Shown: positions 1 to 9,494, counted from the stretch's first letter. The stretch is 63,283 bases of DNA from an uncultured Chitinophagaceae bacterium (GCA_937981995.1 CALJNC010000016.1:1-63283); one strand, 5' to 3'. Notes: a model not told the origin generated them from the sequence alone. Program-made: numbers and translations.

Positions 1-540
1 AGGGAAAGAAGTTAAAAATGCTTTGTCATTTGCATCAACATGATCATCTGACAAGGTTGGATTTTCAGTAAAATCTTCTCCTCCAAAAATCAATAGTAGC
101 TCTACCGTTATTGCATCGTCTGAAAGTGCTCTACCAGTTAAAACGTTTGTGCCGTCATAAAAAGTAGTGGTACCATCTAATGATACATTTAATACATCAG
201 TTGCTAGTAATCCGGTAAATGCCGCAGCATCTTGGCCTAAAGCGTTTTTATCTCCTGCATTTGCAAATGCTGGGCTTAGGCCTGTAAGGTTTGTTTGAAA
301 CATGCTTTGAAAAGCTGCATTTTGATCAGAAGGGATAGTCATATTAAAAGCATCTTTACTTCCTCCTGAAACAAATACCGTATTAACTGCGGGTCGTCCC
401 ATTTGATCTGATTGCATATAAGTTCCTGAGAAATCGGATCCTGTCATAGGATCTACTACGTCTTTGTCTTTTTTACAGCTTGTGAAAGCTACGGCTATCA
501 TACATACGATAGCGATTAGTTTTATATTCTTTATTTTCAT
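1..540 (-). CDS. DUF4331-like lipoprotein, C-terminal-half type (partial, runs off left edge)
   Basis: The frame is open from an ATG at 540 to the window edge, giving 180 codons with no stop. The N-terminus has a lipoprotein signal ending AFTSC, with the lipid-bearing Cys at residue 22, followed by Lys/Asp. The mature part contains GRPAVNTVFV, a KDAFN segment, LTGRALSDD and SDDHVDANDKAFL, which resemble the C-terminal part of DUF4331 proteins. It starts 49 bp after the DUF4331 gene on the same strand, so the two are probably co-transcribed and may together make up what is one protein elsewhere. The biochemical role is unknown. The family match is from memory of motifs. Confidence 0.7.
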   Translation of the reverse strand, partial: MKIKNIKLIAIVCMIAVAFTSCKKDKDVVDPMTGSDFSGTYMQSDQMGRPAVNTVFVSGGSKDAFNMTIPSDQNAAFQSMFQTNLTGLSPAFANAGDKNALGQDAAAFTGLLATDVLNVSLDGTTTFYDGTNVLTGRALSDDAITVELLLIFGGEDFTENPTLSDDHVDANDKAFLTSFP

Positions 541-589
541 GATATTATTTTTAAATTGTAATTGTTTATTTTTCGTTTTTCTATTTTTC

Positions 590-1237
590 TTATTTCATTT
601 TTGACTCTACCCATGTATTAATTGTTCCTGTGCTACCAATACTATTCTTTGGTACTTCTACCACAATAGACATTACGTTTGTACCAGCAAAGGTGTCGTC
701 ACCTGGATCATTAAACCCTGGAGCTGTTCCTCCTATAATTTCGCTATAACGTGCAAAGTCCATAAAGAAAGGATCATCACGTGGTCCTGCGAAGAACTTC
801 ATACCATTGGCAGTTTCAATTTTCGCGGTTTCACCGTAGGCAGTTATTGCAACTGATTGTGGTGTTTCGTCTAGCACGGTGCTGTTTAATCCTGTTTGAC
901 TTGGAGCCGATGGCCCAAAGAAGTACATTTTTCCGTCACGCGGGATTGCTTGAATTACAAGATCCTCTATATTGTCACCATCTGTGTCAATATTAATTTC
1001 GGTAAGTACATTTTCGTCAAATGTTGTTGCCCCAGTTGATGCAGGACTTAAAAGACCCTGATAGTTAACAACAAAGGCAATACTGTTGGCGTTCTCGCCT
1101 TGGAATGCATAAAAGTCAGTAATGTCGCTGGTAGTACTTTGTACTGCCGGAGCATCAATGTGATCTGCCGAGAGTAAAACTCCCATTCCAATAAGTGCGC
1201 AAGCACTTGCTAATAAATACGTTTTCATTTTTTTCAT
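590..1237 (-). CDS. DUF4331 family exported protein
   Basis: This 215-residue protein has an N-terminal signal peptide (residues 1 to about 23) followed directly by SADHIDAP, the hallmark of DUF4331. Further on it has TDFYAFQ and a DGKMYFFGP segment. I chose the ATG at 1237 (MKKMKTYLL) over the upstream in-frame start at 1276, whose extra 13 residues do not look like part of a signal peptide; the ATG at 1228 is also possible. The protein is shorter than full DUF4331 proteins and covers mainly their N-terminal half, and the next gene on the strand supplies a C-terminal-half-like lipoprotein. It probably acts outside the inner membrane. Its molecular function is unknown. Confidence 0.8.
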   Translation of the reverse strand: MKKMKTYLLASACALIGMGVLLSADHIDAPAVQSTTSDITDFYAFQGENANSIAFVVNYQGLLSPASTGATTFDENVLTEINIDTDGDNIEDLVIQAIPRDGKMYFFGPSAPSQTGLNSTVLDETPQSVAITAYGETAKIETANGMKFFAGPRDDPFFMDFARYSEIIGGTAPGFNDPGDDTFAGTNVMSIVVEVPKNSIGSTGTINTWVESKMK

Positions 1238-1438
1238 GTTTATAATTTTATTGTGTGAAATACATACGCACCTCAAGCAAGCTTGGATTTTTAAAATCCA
1301 TATTTTCTGAAATTATTTTAGATACAAACCAACAAATCCTTACCTTCATTGGATTTGAAGTAAAAATTTATTTTTTTTCTTATAAAAAAATCCAAACTCG
1401 AGACTAGCACGTATATATATATGACAATAATTAAAATC

Positions 1439-3658
1439 ATGAAAAAAATACTCCTCCTAACTCTAAGCATCTTCTTTGGAAATGTACTTCTAGCCCAAAC
1501 AATAACAGGTATTGTAAAAGACCCTCTTGGTAATGCACTACCTTTTGCCAATGTATATTGTAAGCAAAAAACAAAACATACGCATACTAATAATAAAGGC
1601 CAATTTAAACTTGATAATATAAAAACAGGTGATACCATTACTATAAGTCAAATAGGTTATCAAACTGCCACAAAAATTATTACTGCCACAGAAAAACCGC
1701 TTGTAATAAAACTGACTACTAAAACAGTTCAATTAAAAAATGTGATTATTAAAAAGAAAATGGATGCACTGAATCTATTTACTGATATTAATGTAAAAAC
1801 AACTCCACTACAAAATGCACAAGAAGTCCTACTAAAAGTTCCTGGACTTATGATTGGCCAACATGCGGGAGGAGGTAAGGCTGAGCAAATATTCCTGCGA
1901 GGTTTTGATATTGATCATGGAACAGATGTAGGTATAACAGTTGAAAACATGCCGGTAAATATGGTAAGCCATGCACACGGACAAGGTTATGCAGACATGC
2001 ACTTTGTAATACCAGAAACTATTGACAAAATAAATTTTGGCAAAGGACCGTACCAAGCGGACAAAGGAAACTTTACAACCGCTGGTTTTGTAGATCTAAA
2101 ATTAAAAAACATGTTAGATAACAATATGATTAAATTAGAAGGCGGTCAGTTTAATACAAAACGACTTGTAGGAATGTTTAACTTACTTAATAAAGAAAAA
2201 CAACAAGCCTATGTAGCTACTTCTTTTAATACAACAGATGGTCCTTTTGAAAGTTCTCAAAATTTTAGTAGAGCAAACTTTATGGCCAGGTACAATGCTC
2301 AGCTTGATAATGACAACACGATAACTATTAGTGCCTCTCATTTTAAAAGTCAATGGGATGCTTCTGGCCAGATTCCTGAACGCGCTGTGAACAATGGAAC
2401 CATCGGCCGTTTTGGAGCTATAGATGATACCGAGGGTGGACAAACTTCAAGAAGTAATATTTGGTTAAAACATACCAAACTGCTTCAAAACAATGCTTAT
2501 GTAAAGTCTAACCTTTACTTCTCTAACTATTCCTTTGAACTTTTTAGCAACTTTACTTTCTTTTTAAATGATTCTATTAATGGGGACCAAATAAGACAAT
2601 ATGAAAATAGAAACTTATTTGGAGGCCAGGTTGAATATGGAAAAGAGTTCATGCTATTGAATAAAAAAACGCTTATTAAAACGGGTATACAATACAGAAA
2701 CGATCAAAGCAGTGATAATGAGTTGAGTCATACCAAAAACAGAAAAACAACTTTAGAACAATATCAATATGGCGATATTAATGAGACAAATATCTCAGCA
2801 TATACCAATGCAGAAATTGAACTAGGTGATTTTTTATTACAACCAGGATTACGAGTGGATCAATTTAATTTTGGATATCAGGATAAACTAAGCCCTACTT
2901 ATAATCCATTATCGAATGAAGCCGTAACACTTAGTCCTAAATTTAATATCCTTTATAACTATAATAAGAAACTACAACTTTACCTCAAAACAGGTAAAGG
3001 ATTTCATTCTAACGATAGTCGTGTAGTATTAAATCAAACGGTGCGTAAAAACTTACCATCTGCTTATGGTACCGATTTGGGTTTTATTTGGAAAGCAAGA
3101 AAAAATCTATTTATCAATTTAGCTGCATGGCAATTATATCTTGAGCAAGAATTTGTGTATGTTGGCGACGAAGGAATTGTAGAGCCTAGCGGAGAAACAA
3201 ATCGCAGAGGAGTTGATTTAAGCATTCGCTACCAGCCAAAGTCTTGGTTATTTATAAGCGGAGATGCCAACTATGCTCATGCCAGAGCGCTTGATGCCGA
3301 AGTTGGACAAAACTTTATACCACTAGCTCCCAAATTTACCGCAGTAGGCAACATAAAAATCTTGCACCCAAATGGTTGGTTTGGTGGCCTACGCATGAGA
3401 CATATTGGAAATAGAGCTGCCAATGAAGACAATTCTATCGTAGCAAAAGGTTATACAGTAACTGATGGCAATGTTGGATACAATTTTGGTAAAATTGAAT
3501 GTGGACTAAACGTAAAAAATGTATTTAATGTAGAATGGAACGAGACTCAATTTGCAACTACTTCGCGTCTTCAAAATGAAGCCGCCCCTGTTGAAGAAAT
3601 TCATTACACGCCAGGCACTCCAATCAACCTACAAGGATATATTACTTTTAAATTTTAA
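1439..3658 (+). CDS. TonB-dependent outer-membrane receptor
   Basis: This 739-residue protein imports an unknown ligand through the outer membrane using TonB energy. Residues 1-20 are a signal peptide ending LLAQ. A carboxypeptidase-regulatory-like domain follows (about 21-90, TGIVKDPLGNALPFANV ... GYQTA). The plug comes next (about 110-220), with QEVLLKVPGLMIGQ, IFLRGFDIDHGTD and VNMVSHAHGQGYADMHF. The rest is a 22-strand-type barrel ending in an aromatic strand with terminal Phe. The ATG at 1439 gives a clean signal peptide; an in-frame ATG at 1421 would add six residues. It is divergent from the DUF4331 pair and 17 bp ahead of a lipoprotein gene, its likely partner. The substrate cannot be read from sequence; a His-rich plug loop makes a metal possible. 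Confidence 0.88.
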   Translation: MKKILLLTLSIFFGNVLLAQTITGIVKDPLGNALPFANVYCKQKTKHTHTNNKGQFKLDNIKTGDTITISQIGYQTATKIITATEKPLVIKLTTKTVQLKNVIIKKKMDALNLFTDINVKTTPLQNAQEVLLKVPGLMIGQHAGGGKAEQIFLRGFDIDHGTDVGITVENMPVNMVSHAHGQGYADMHFVIPETIDKINFGKGPYQADKGNFTTAGFVDLKLKNMLDNNMIKLEGGQFNTKRLVGMFNLLNKEKQQAYVATSFNTTDGPFESSQNFSRANFMARYNAQLDNDNTITISASHFKSQWDASGQIPERAVNNGTIGRFGAIDDTEGGQTSRSNIWLKHTKLLQNNAYVKSNLYFSNYSFELFSNFTFFLNDSINGDQIRQYENRNLFGGQVEYGKEFMLLNKKTLIKTGIQYRNDQSSDNELSHTKNRKTTLEQYQYGDINETNISAYTNAEIELGDFLLQPGLRVDQFNFGYQDKLSPTYNPLSNEAVTLSPKFNILYNYNKKLQLYLKTGKGFHSNDSRVVLNQTVRKNLPSAYGTDLGFIWKARKNLFINLAAWQLYLEQEFVYVGDEGIVEPSGETNRRGVDLSIRYQPKSWLFISGDANYAHARALDAEVGQNFIPLAPKFTAVGNIKILHPNGWFGGLRMRHIGNRAANEDNSIVAKGYTVTDGNVGYNFGKIECGLNVKNVFNVEWNETQFATTSRLQNEAAPVEEIHYTPGTPINLQGYITFKF

Positions 3659-3675
3659 AATATAAATAGTACAAC

Positions 3676-4227
3676 ATGCTAAACAAAACAAACATCACGA
3701 TTAAAACACTAGGCTTAACTTTTATGCTTGCTACTTTATTCTCTTGCAACAAGGTTGACAAACTAACCCAGTTTAATATTGGCTATACAAGTGAAATTAC
3801 TATACCGGCTAACACTATACTTTCTATTCCTATAGATATTCTTACACCGGAAGTGCAAACAAATTCTGAATCAAAATTTAATGTAGAAAATACAAGCAAA
3901 GATTTGATAGAAGAAGTTAAACTTACTGAACTAACGCTTGATTTAAAATCACCTTCAAATGCAGATTTCAGTTTCTTAAATGAAATCAAAGTTTTTATTA
4001 CGGCAGATGGACTTGGAGAATCTGAAATTGCAGCTAAAACCAACATTCCGAATAATTCTGGCGCATCTCTTACTTTGGAAACATCTGATTTAAACTTAAT
4101 GGAATATATAAAGAAAGATGAGTTTAAATTAAGGGTAGAAACGATAACTGATGAAGCCATCACGCAAGATCATGTTATTGATATTAAAACTACATTCTTT
4201 GTGGATGCAAAAATTCTTGGACAATAA
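3676..4227 (+). CDS. Lipoprotein of unknown function
   Basis: This 183-residue protein begins with a lipoprotein signal whose lipobox is LFSC (Cys at residue 24), so the mature protein should be membrane-anchored in the periplasm or outer membrane. The rest is predicted beta-rich with repeated Thr/Ser/Lys stretches and ends KTTFFVDAKILGQ. I recognise no family. It follows the TonB receptor gene by 17 bp and is probably co-transcribed, so it may bind the same ligand or help assemble the receptor. That role is inferred from position only. Confidence 0.7.
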   Translation: MLNKTNITIKTLGLTFMLATLFSCNKVDKLTQFNIGYTSEITIPANTILSIPIDILTPEVQTNSESKFNVENTSKDLIEEVKLTELTLDLKSPSNADFSFLNEIKVFITADGLGESEIAAKTNIPNNSGASLTLETSDLNLMEYIKKDEFKLRVETITDEAITQDHVIDIKTTFFVDAKILGQ

Positions 4228-4410
4228 ATCCCTAGTTTAGCGTACTGCTTGTTTCAAAAAAATAATTAGAAATTTTACCTTGCTCGGCTAGATAAACTTT
4301 TTCAGATTGATGATTTTATCTACAACTTAATACTGCTTTTTTATTTCACCCTTTTAAGTTTCATTAGAGTATCTCAGGTCCGAGTCCTGAAGTTAGAGCA
4401 ACAAAAACAA

Positions 4411-4440
4411 GGGTTTCATGTAAAATTGAAACCCTTTTTT
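4411..4440. terminator. Rho-independent terminator between convergent genes
   Basis: The arms GGGTTTCA and TGAAACCC pair around a short AT-rich loop and are followed by six T on the + strand; on the - strand the tract after the hairpin is also T-rich. It lies between the + strand lipoprotein gene and the end of the - strand AraC gene, so it probably serves both. Confidence 0.75.
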
Positions 4441-4478
4441 ATTTAACCTATTTGGTGAACAAATATTAGTTTAAATTT

Positions 4479-5300
4479 TTAGTGGTTATTTCTAAAACTA
4501 AGAGGCGTACAACCTGTGTGCTTTTTGAAAAATCGATTAAAGTAAGCAACATCTTCAAAGCCACAATTATAGGCTACCTCTTTTACCTGATTGGTAGTAT
4601 ACACTAATTCTCTTTTGGCCTTTAATAGTTTACTTTCATGCAACATGCCCAAGGCCGTTTTACCATATGCTTGTTTACAAATACTATTTAGCCTCATATT
4701 GGTTAAGCCCATTAACTGGGTATAATCATCCACCGTATTCCATTCATGCATGTGCTTTTTAAGCAATTGCTTAAATTCAATAATTTCATAACTGTCCTTG
4801 CTTATTTGATCTTTACCCACTGATTTATTATAAAGTTCTCTTACAAATATGAGAAGTGCAAAAAGCAAATGTTTACTCATTTCAAAGGAATCTAAGGATT
4901 GTTTTAATTGCTTTAAAAGTTGAGTAATTTTTTCAAGATCATTTTTAAATAATTTTAAAATCGGGAAAGCCCCATTATTAAAAAAAGTGAAAGACGCAAG
5001 CAACTGCAAATCATTATTTGAGCTAGTAAAAATTGTCTCAGGAAAGATAATTACATTACCTATCACATCGTTTTCAAAATCTACTTTGTGCACCCTTCCC
5101 TTTCCTACAAAGTGCAAGCTTGCATTGGCAGCAGTATAATTTTGAAAATCAATCTCATGACTACCTTTGACTTTTTCAATAAACATAAGTTGGAAATAAT
5201 CATGCCTATGAGCCTGCTCAATATTACCAGGAATAATTTTTATATCTCTCCACTCAATGAAAAGGTTCCTTTCTTCAACTTTATGCACGGGAATTTGCAT
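4479..5300 (-). CDS. AraC-family transcriptional regulator
   Basis: This 273-residue DNA-binding regulator has the usual two-part AraC layout. The N-terminal part (about 1-140) looks like a cupin ligand-sensing domain, with HRHDYFQLMFIEK near residue 32. The C-terminal part (about 170-270) holds the two helix-turn-helix motifs, including LLKAKRELVYTTNQVKEVAY and GFEDVAYFNRFFKKHTGCTP, a strong AraC signature. It is convergent with the TonB receptor/lipoprotein pair and sits alone on its strand. Its target genes and ligand cannot be told from the sequence; the nearby receptor operon is a reasonable first guess. Confidence 0.9.
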   Translation of the reverse strand: MQIPVHKVEERNLFIEWRDIKIIPGNIEQAHRHDYFQLMFIEKVKGSHEIDFQNYTAANASLHFVGKGRVHKVDFENDVIGNVIIFPETIFTSSNNDLQLLASFTFFNNGAFPILKLFKNDLEKITQLLKQLKQSLDSFEMSKHLLFALLIFVRELYNKSVGKDQISKDSYEIIEFKQLLKKHMHEWNTVDDYTQLMGLTNMRLNSICKQAYGKTALGMLHESKLLKAKRELVYTTNQVKEVAYNCGFEDVAYFNRFFKKHTGCTPLSFRNNH

Positions 5301-5377
5301 AGCTTAAAAATACAATTTTATTAATTACTCTCCTTGGACAAATAGATTACACTATTGGACAAACTAATAATCCTATT

Positions 5378-5413
5378 ATAAAAAAAAAGCCGTCACGCAA
5401 TGCGTAACGGCTT
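5378..5413 (-). terminator. Rho-independent terminator of the outer-membrane protein gene
   Basis: On the - strand a near-perfect hairpin with arms AAGCCGTTACGCA and TGCGTGACGGCTT is followed by a run of T. It sits 23 bp past the stop codon of the gene ending at 5436. Confidence 0.8.
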
Positions 5414-5435
5414 CTAAGTATTTATTTTCTTTTTA

Positions 5436-6341
5436 CTAAAAGTGTAAATTAATTCTTACCGAACCGCTTGGCCCAAATAATGAATTACTGTTATCCGTAT
5501 CTAAAGTAAATCCGTTACCGTTTCCGCTTTCAATTGTTTGTACACCATACTCATTTGTTCCGGTGTTTATGGATTCAGTAGTTACTTCAGCTCCACGAGT
5601 TGATTGATAACCTAAACCCCAACCAAATTCTCCACCAATTGAAATCTTAGGAAAGATAAAATATTCAGCTCCTACAAATCCACGCAATCCAAATTGGAAC
5701 GTACTTCCATTATTACGCTCAGTAATGCGAGCATCGTTTCCGTAAGTATCAGATGTAATATTATTACCTCCAGCAAAAAAATCATCATTCAAATCAACAC
5801 CTACTGGTTTGGTAGGGCTTACACTTAATGCATTACCATAGCTAAACTCCTGTCGGCTACCGCTTGACCAAAAACCAAGCTCTCCACCATAAAAACCTTG
5901 TAATCTAGTATTTCCTCTTCTTTTTTCAATTCCTCCACTTAATCCAAAAGCAGATCCTGTGATTTGCATTTCGTTTTCTAACATAGAAGGCAAGTCAGGA
6001 AAAGTTGTTGTACCCGCCACAGAACGATCAGCAACCATATTGGATTGTGTTGATGAGTTTATACCAATTCTTAATGACCCTCTTATTGCAAGATCAGATT
6101 GTAAAAAGTACTTTCCTGTAATCATTTGATTACCTAATAAATAATTGATACTTGGGGTAGTTGCATTGTTACCTTGACCTATTAAACCTTTTAAATAAGA
6201 GAAAAATGGATTAGCATCAATACCAATTGACCAGTCTTGCGCTTGAGGAAGTACACGCTCTCCATTTTTTGAACGTATATTCTGCCCATATGCCGTTGCT
6301 ACCAGGAAAGTAGCGGCCAATAAAACGATTATTCTTTTCAT
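5436..6341 (-). CDS. Putative outer-membrane beta-barrel protein
   Basis: This 301-residue protein starts with a signal peptide of about 20 residues (ending TAYGQ). It continues as alternating, Gly/Asn/Ser-rich segments typical of small beta barrels and ends with RINLHF, a terminal aromatic strand of the kind recognised by the outer-membrane assembly machinery. Segments such as FVGAEYFIFPKISIGGEFGWG and YGGELGFW resemble barrel strands in OmpA-like or porin-family proteins of Bacteroidota. It is a single-gene unit with its own terminator. Its ligand and role are unknown. Confidence 0.65.
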   Translation of the reverse strand: MKRIIVLLAATFLVATAYGQNIRSKNGERVLPQAQDWSIGIDANPFFSYLKGLIGQGNNATTPSINYLLGNQMITGKYFLQSDLAIRGSLRIGINSSTQSNMVADRSVAGTTTFPDLPSMLENEMQITGSAFGLSGGIEKRRGNTRLQGFYGGELGFWSSGSRQEFSYGNALSVSPTKPVGVDLNDDFFAGGNNITSDTYGNDARITERNNGSTFQFGLRGFVGAEYFIFPKISIGGEFGWGLGYQSTRGAEVTTESINTGTNEYGVQTIESGNGNGFTLDTDNSNSLFGPSGSVRINLHF

Positions 6342-6545
6342 AAATTTTGTTTTGTACCGCCAAAAGTAATTTTAGAAGACATACTGAACAACTGAAATGT
6401 ATTAATAATTTAAACCCGCATACTTAAATGCTATTGATCGGAGCAAAAAAACATCTTATTTGCATTAGTAATAATAATATGTGTTATTTTCACTACTGAT
6501 TATCAATACTTTAAAACATATAGAAAAAAAATTATAATTGATATA

Positions 6546-6578
6546 TTTGGAACGTATTAGCGAAAAAAACTACATTTG
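6546..6578 (+). promoter_or_regulatory. Promoter of the rplM-rpsI-rpsB-tsf operon
   Basis: TTTG at 6546-6549 and TACATTTG at 6571-6578 match the Bacteroidota sigma-70 consensus TTTG (-33) and TAnnTTTG (-7), with a 21-bp spacer. The rplM start codon lies 33 bp beyond the -7 box. Confidence 0.75.
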
Positions 6579-6611
6579 CGCTCCCAAAACGGGGAACGTA
6601 AATAAATAGAA

Positions 6612-7070
6612 ATGAGACATCTAAGTTATAAAACAAAATTCGCTAAAAAAGAGACGCACAAACCGGAATGGCATATTGTGGACGTTGAAGGCGTAACAGT
6701 AGGTAGAGCTTGTAGTAAAATTGCAAGTGTACTAAGAGGAAAGCATAAAGCAACTTACACACCACACATGGATGCAGGTGACTATGTAATTGTGATCAAC
6801 TCTGATAAAATTACTTTTAGTGGTAACAAATGGGAAGACAAAAAATACATAACGTATACAGGTTACCCAGGTGGTCAAAAAAGCCGTAGCGCTAAAGAAA
6901 TGCTTGAAAAAGCTCCAGAGCGTATCGTAGAAAAAGCAGTAAAAGGTATGTTGCCTAAAAATCGTTTAGGTCGTAAAATGTACAAAAAACTATTTGTATA
7001 TACAGGCACTGAGCACCCACATGCTGCACAAAAACCAAGTGAACTTAAAGTAGGTAAACAACAGAAATAA
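6612..7070 (+). CDS. rplM: 50S ribosomal protein L13
   Basis: This 152-residue protein is a large-subunit assembly protein that binds 23S rRNA. It has the family landmarks in order: [19 protein letters not shown] near the N-terminus, [21 protein letters not shown], the [16 protein letters not shown] loop and [12 protein letters not shown]. Length is normal. It is the first gene of the L13-S9-S2-EF-Ts operon, with rpsI starting 5 bp after its stop. Confidence 0.97.
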   Translation: MRHLSYKTKFAKKETHKPEWHIVDVEGVTVGRACSKIASVLRGKHKATYTPHMDAGDYVIVINSDKITFSGNKWEDKKYITYTGYPGGQKSRSAKEMLEKAPERIVEKAVKGMLPKNRLGRKMYKKLFVYTGTEHPHAAQKPSELKVGKQQK

Positions 7071-7075
7071 TTAAA

Positions 7076-7465
7076 ATGGAAAAACAAATTAATACAATAG
7101 GCAGAAGAAAAGCCTCAGTAGCTCGTATTTACCTTAGTAAAGGAAAAGGAGCTGTTACCGTAAATGGTAAAGATTATAAAACATACTTCTCATTACAATA
7201 TTTACAAAACCAAGTTGACTCACCATTTGTAGTTACTGAAACTATTGGTCAGTTTGATATTAATGTAAACGCTACTGGCGGAGGAATCAAAGGACAAGCA
7301 GAAGCTATCAAAATGGGTATTGCTCGTGCATTATGTGAAGTGGATGAAAATTTACGTCCGGCACTTAAAAAAGCAGGTATGCTACGCAGAGATGCTCGTG
7401 TGGTTGAGCGTAAGAAATTTGGTTTGAAGAAAGCACGTAAGAGCTTCCAATTCTCAAAACGTTAA
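7076..7465 (+). CDS. rpsI: 30S ribosomal protein S9
   Basis: This 129-residue small-subunit protein reaches toward the P-site tRNA through its basic tail. It shows [23 protein letters not shown] at the N-terminus, the Gly-rich [22 protein letters not shown] region, [17 protein letters not shown], and the conserved C-terminus QFSKR. It follows rplM by 5 bp, the usual pairing in bacteria, and is followed by rpsB after 42 bp. Confidence 0.97.
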   Translation: MEKQINTIGRRKASVARIYLSKGKGAVTVNGKDYKTYFSLQYLQNQVDSPFVVTETIGQFDINVNATGGGIKGQAEAIKMGIARALCEVDENLRPALKKAGMLRRDARVVERKKFGLKKARKSFQFSKR

Positions 7466-7507
7466 TCGATTTATTTCATTTAAAATTAAAGAAAGAACAA
7501 TATTATT

Positions 7508-8635
7508 ATGTCAAATACATTACAACAACAACTTTTGGAAGCCGGCGTACACTTTGGGCACTTACGTAAAAAGTGGAACCCAAAAATGCTTCCTTATATA
7601 TTTTCTGAAAAGAAAGGGATTCATATCATTGATTTAAACAAAACAATCGTTGGTTTAGAAGAATCTGCAGCAGCTATGAAGCAAATTGCAAAAAGCGGTA
7701 AAAAAATCCTTTTTGTAGCTACCAAAAAACAAGCAAAGGAAATCGTTATGGAATGCGCACAAAAAGTGAACATGCCATACGTTACTGAGCGTTGGTTAGG
7801 TGGTATGCTTACTAACTTCCAAACGATTCGTAAGAGTGTAAAGAAAATGCAGAGCATTGATAAAATGCTTGAAGATGCTAGCATTAGCATTAATAAAAAA
7901 GAGCGTTTAACACTTACACGTGATAAAATCAAATTAGAAAAAGTGCTTGGAGGTATCGCTAATATGAACCGTACACCACAAGCCGTTTTCATCGTAGATA
8001 TTTCTTTTGAGGAAATCGCTTTGGCTGAATCTCGCAAGTTAGGTCTAACAACTTTTGGTATGGTAGATACGAATAGTGATCCTAATAAAGTTGACTTTGC
8101 TATTCCTTCTAACGATGATGCTACCAAGAGTATTGCAATTATTGCAAACTACTTAACGGCAGCAATCATTGAAGGTTTGAAAGAAAGAGAAGTAGAAAAA
8201 GATGCACAAGATGCCGCTGATAAAGCAGCAGAAAAAGCAGCTCCTAAAAAAGCAGCAAAAGCTGATGCTAAAGAAAGTGCAGCACCTGCCAAGGAAAGCG
8301 CAACAGCTGAAGCTGGTGTAGCAGCTCCTGCTGAGGCAAAAGAAGAAGCGAAAGCTGAAGAGCCTGCAGTAGAAGAGCGCGAAGTGGATGATTTTACTAA
8401 GATTGAAGGAATTGGACCAAAAATTAATCAAATTATGATTGACGGCGGTGTAACTACTTATGCAGCTATGGCATATGCTAAACCTGAGCAGTTAAAAGAT
8501 ATTTTAGCCGCAGCGGGTAATCGTTATAAAATGCATAACCCTACTACTTGGCCACAACAAGCTAAACTTGCTGAAGAAGGTAAATGGGATGAATTAAAAA
8601 CATTACAGGACGAATTAGACGGAGGTAAAAAATAA
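7508..8635 (+). CDS. rpsB: 30S ribosomal protein S2 with C-terminal helix-hairpin-helix-like extension
   Basis: Residues 1 to about 225 are a normal S2 protein: LLEAGVHFGHLRKKWNPKM at the start, FVATKKQAK, RWLGGMLTNFQTI and FGMVDTNSDPNKVDF. Residues of about 230-295 form a low-complexity linker rich in Ala, Lys and Glu. Residues of about 297-375 add a folded-looking domain starting DDFTKIEGIGPKINQIM, a helix-hairpin-helix-type segment that could contact nucleic acid. At 375 residues it is about 130 longer than typical bacterial S2. One uninterrupted frame with normal codon use supports a real fusion. It sits between rpsI and tsf as expected. Confidence 0.95.
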   Translation: MSNTLQQQLLEAGVHFGHLRKKWNPKMLPYIFSEKKGIHIIDLNKTIVGLEESAAAMKQIAKSGKKILFVATKKQAKEIVMECAQKVNMPYVTERWLGGMLTNFQTIRKSVKKMQSIDKMLEDASISINKKERLTLTRDKIKLEKVLGGIANMNRTPQAVFIVDISFEEIALAESRKLGLTTFGMVDTNSDPNKVDFAIPSNDDATKSIAIIANYLTAAIIEGLKEREVEKDAQDAADKAAEKAAPKKAAKADAKESAAPAKESATAEAGVAAPAEAKEEAKAEEPAVEEREVDDFTKIEGIGPKINQIMIDGGVTTYAAMAYAKPEQLKDILAAAGNRYKMHNPTTWPQQAKLAEEGKWDELKTLQDELDGGKK

Positions 8636-8660
8636 TTTATAACAATAAAAGAATAATAAA

Positions 8661-9494
8661 ATGAGCACAATAACAGCACAGGATATTAATAAATTAAGAA
8701 AACACACAGGACAAGGAATGCTTGACTGTCGTGCAGCATTAACTGAAACAAATGGTGATTTTGAAGCAGCAGTAGATTTTTTACGTAAAAAAGGAGCTAA
8801 AGTAGCTGCTAAGCGTAGCGATCGTGATGCAAATGAAGGCATTGTTTTAGCTAAAACAAATGAAGGTGGTAATATTGGTATTACGTTAAACGTTACTTCT
8901 GAAACTGACTTCGTTGCAAAAAATGATGACTTTATTGCTTTTGGTAATCAACTTATTGACATTGCAGTAGCTAACAACTGTAAGTCATTAGAAGAATTTA
9001 AAAGCGCAGACTTTGATGGGATACCCGTATCAGAAAAAATTCTTGAGCAAGTAGGTAAGATTGGTGAAAAAATCGATGTTACTTCTTTTGAAAGAGTAGA
9101 AGCTGATTACGTAGCTGCTTACAACCATGGTGGTAACCGTGTAGCAGTACTAGTAGGTATGACACAAGCAGAAGCCGATGCGGGTAAAGATGTAGCAATG
9201 CAAATTGCGGCAATGAACCCAGTAGCTTTAAACCGTGACTCTGTAAGCCAAGATCAAATTGATCGTGAGAAAAAAGTAATCATGGAATCAATGAAAGCTG
9301 ATCCTAAGATGGAAGGTAAGCCTGAGCAAATGCTTACAAAGATTGCTGAAGGTAAACTAGGTGCTTTCTTTAAAGAGAATACTTTGATGGCACAACCATT
9401 TGTAAAAGATGGTAGCAAAACAGTAGAGCAATTTTTAAAAGATACTAACGCAGATTTAAACTTAACTGAATACAAGCGTTTAGCCGTAGGATAG
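8661..9494 (+). CDS. tsf: Translation elongation factor Ts
   Basis: This 277-residue factor is the nucleotide exchange factor for EF-Tu. The N-terminal module has KLRKHTGQGMLDCRAALTE and DFLRKKGAKVAAKR, followed by the EF-Ts signature TSETDFVAKNDDF and a dimerisation core ending ADLNLTEYKRLAVG. The usual LR(x)xTGAG motif reads LRKHTGQG. It is the last gene of the operon: 25 bp after rpsB and followed by a strong terminator. Confidence 0.97.
   Translation: MSTITAQDINKLRKHTGQGMLDCRAALTETNGDFEAAVDFLRKKGAKVAAKRSDRDANEGIVLAKTNEGGNIGITLNVTSETDFVAKNDDFIAFGNQLIDIAVANNCKSLEEFKSADFDGIPVSEKILEQVGKIGEKIDVTSFERVEADYVAAYNHGGNRVAVLVGMTQAEADAGKDVAMQIAAMNPVALNRDSVSQDQIDREKKVIMESMKADPKMEGKPEQMLTKIAEGKLGAFFKENTLMAQPFVKDGSKTVEQFLKDTNADLNLTEYKRLAVG

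Noticed and set aside
4374-4390. tRNA T-arm-like hairpin TCAGG TCCGAGT CCTGA
   Set aside because: No matching acceptor, D or anticodon arms lie upstream at the required distance and the loop has TCC instead of TTC, so it is at most a decayed fragment or chance.
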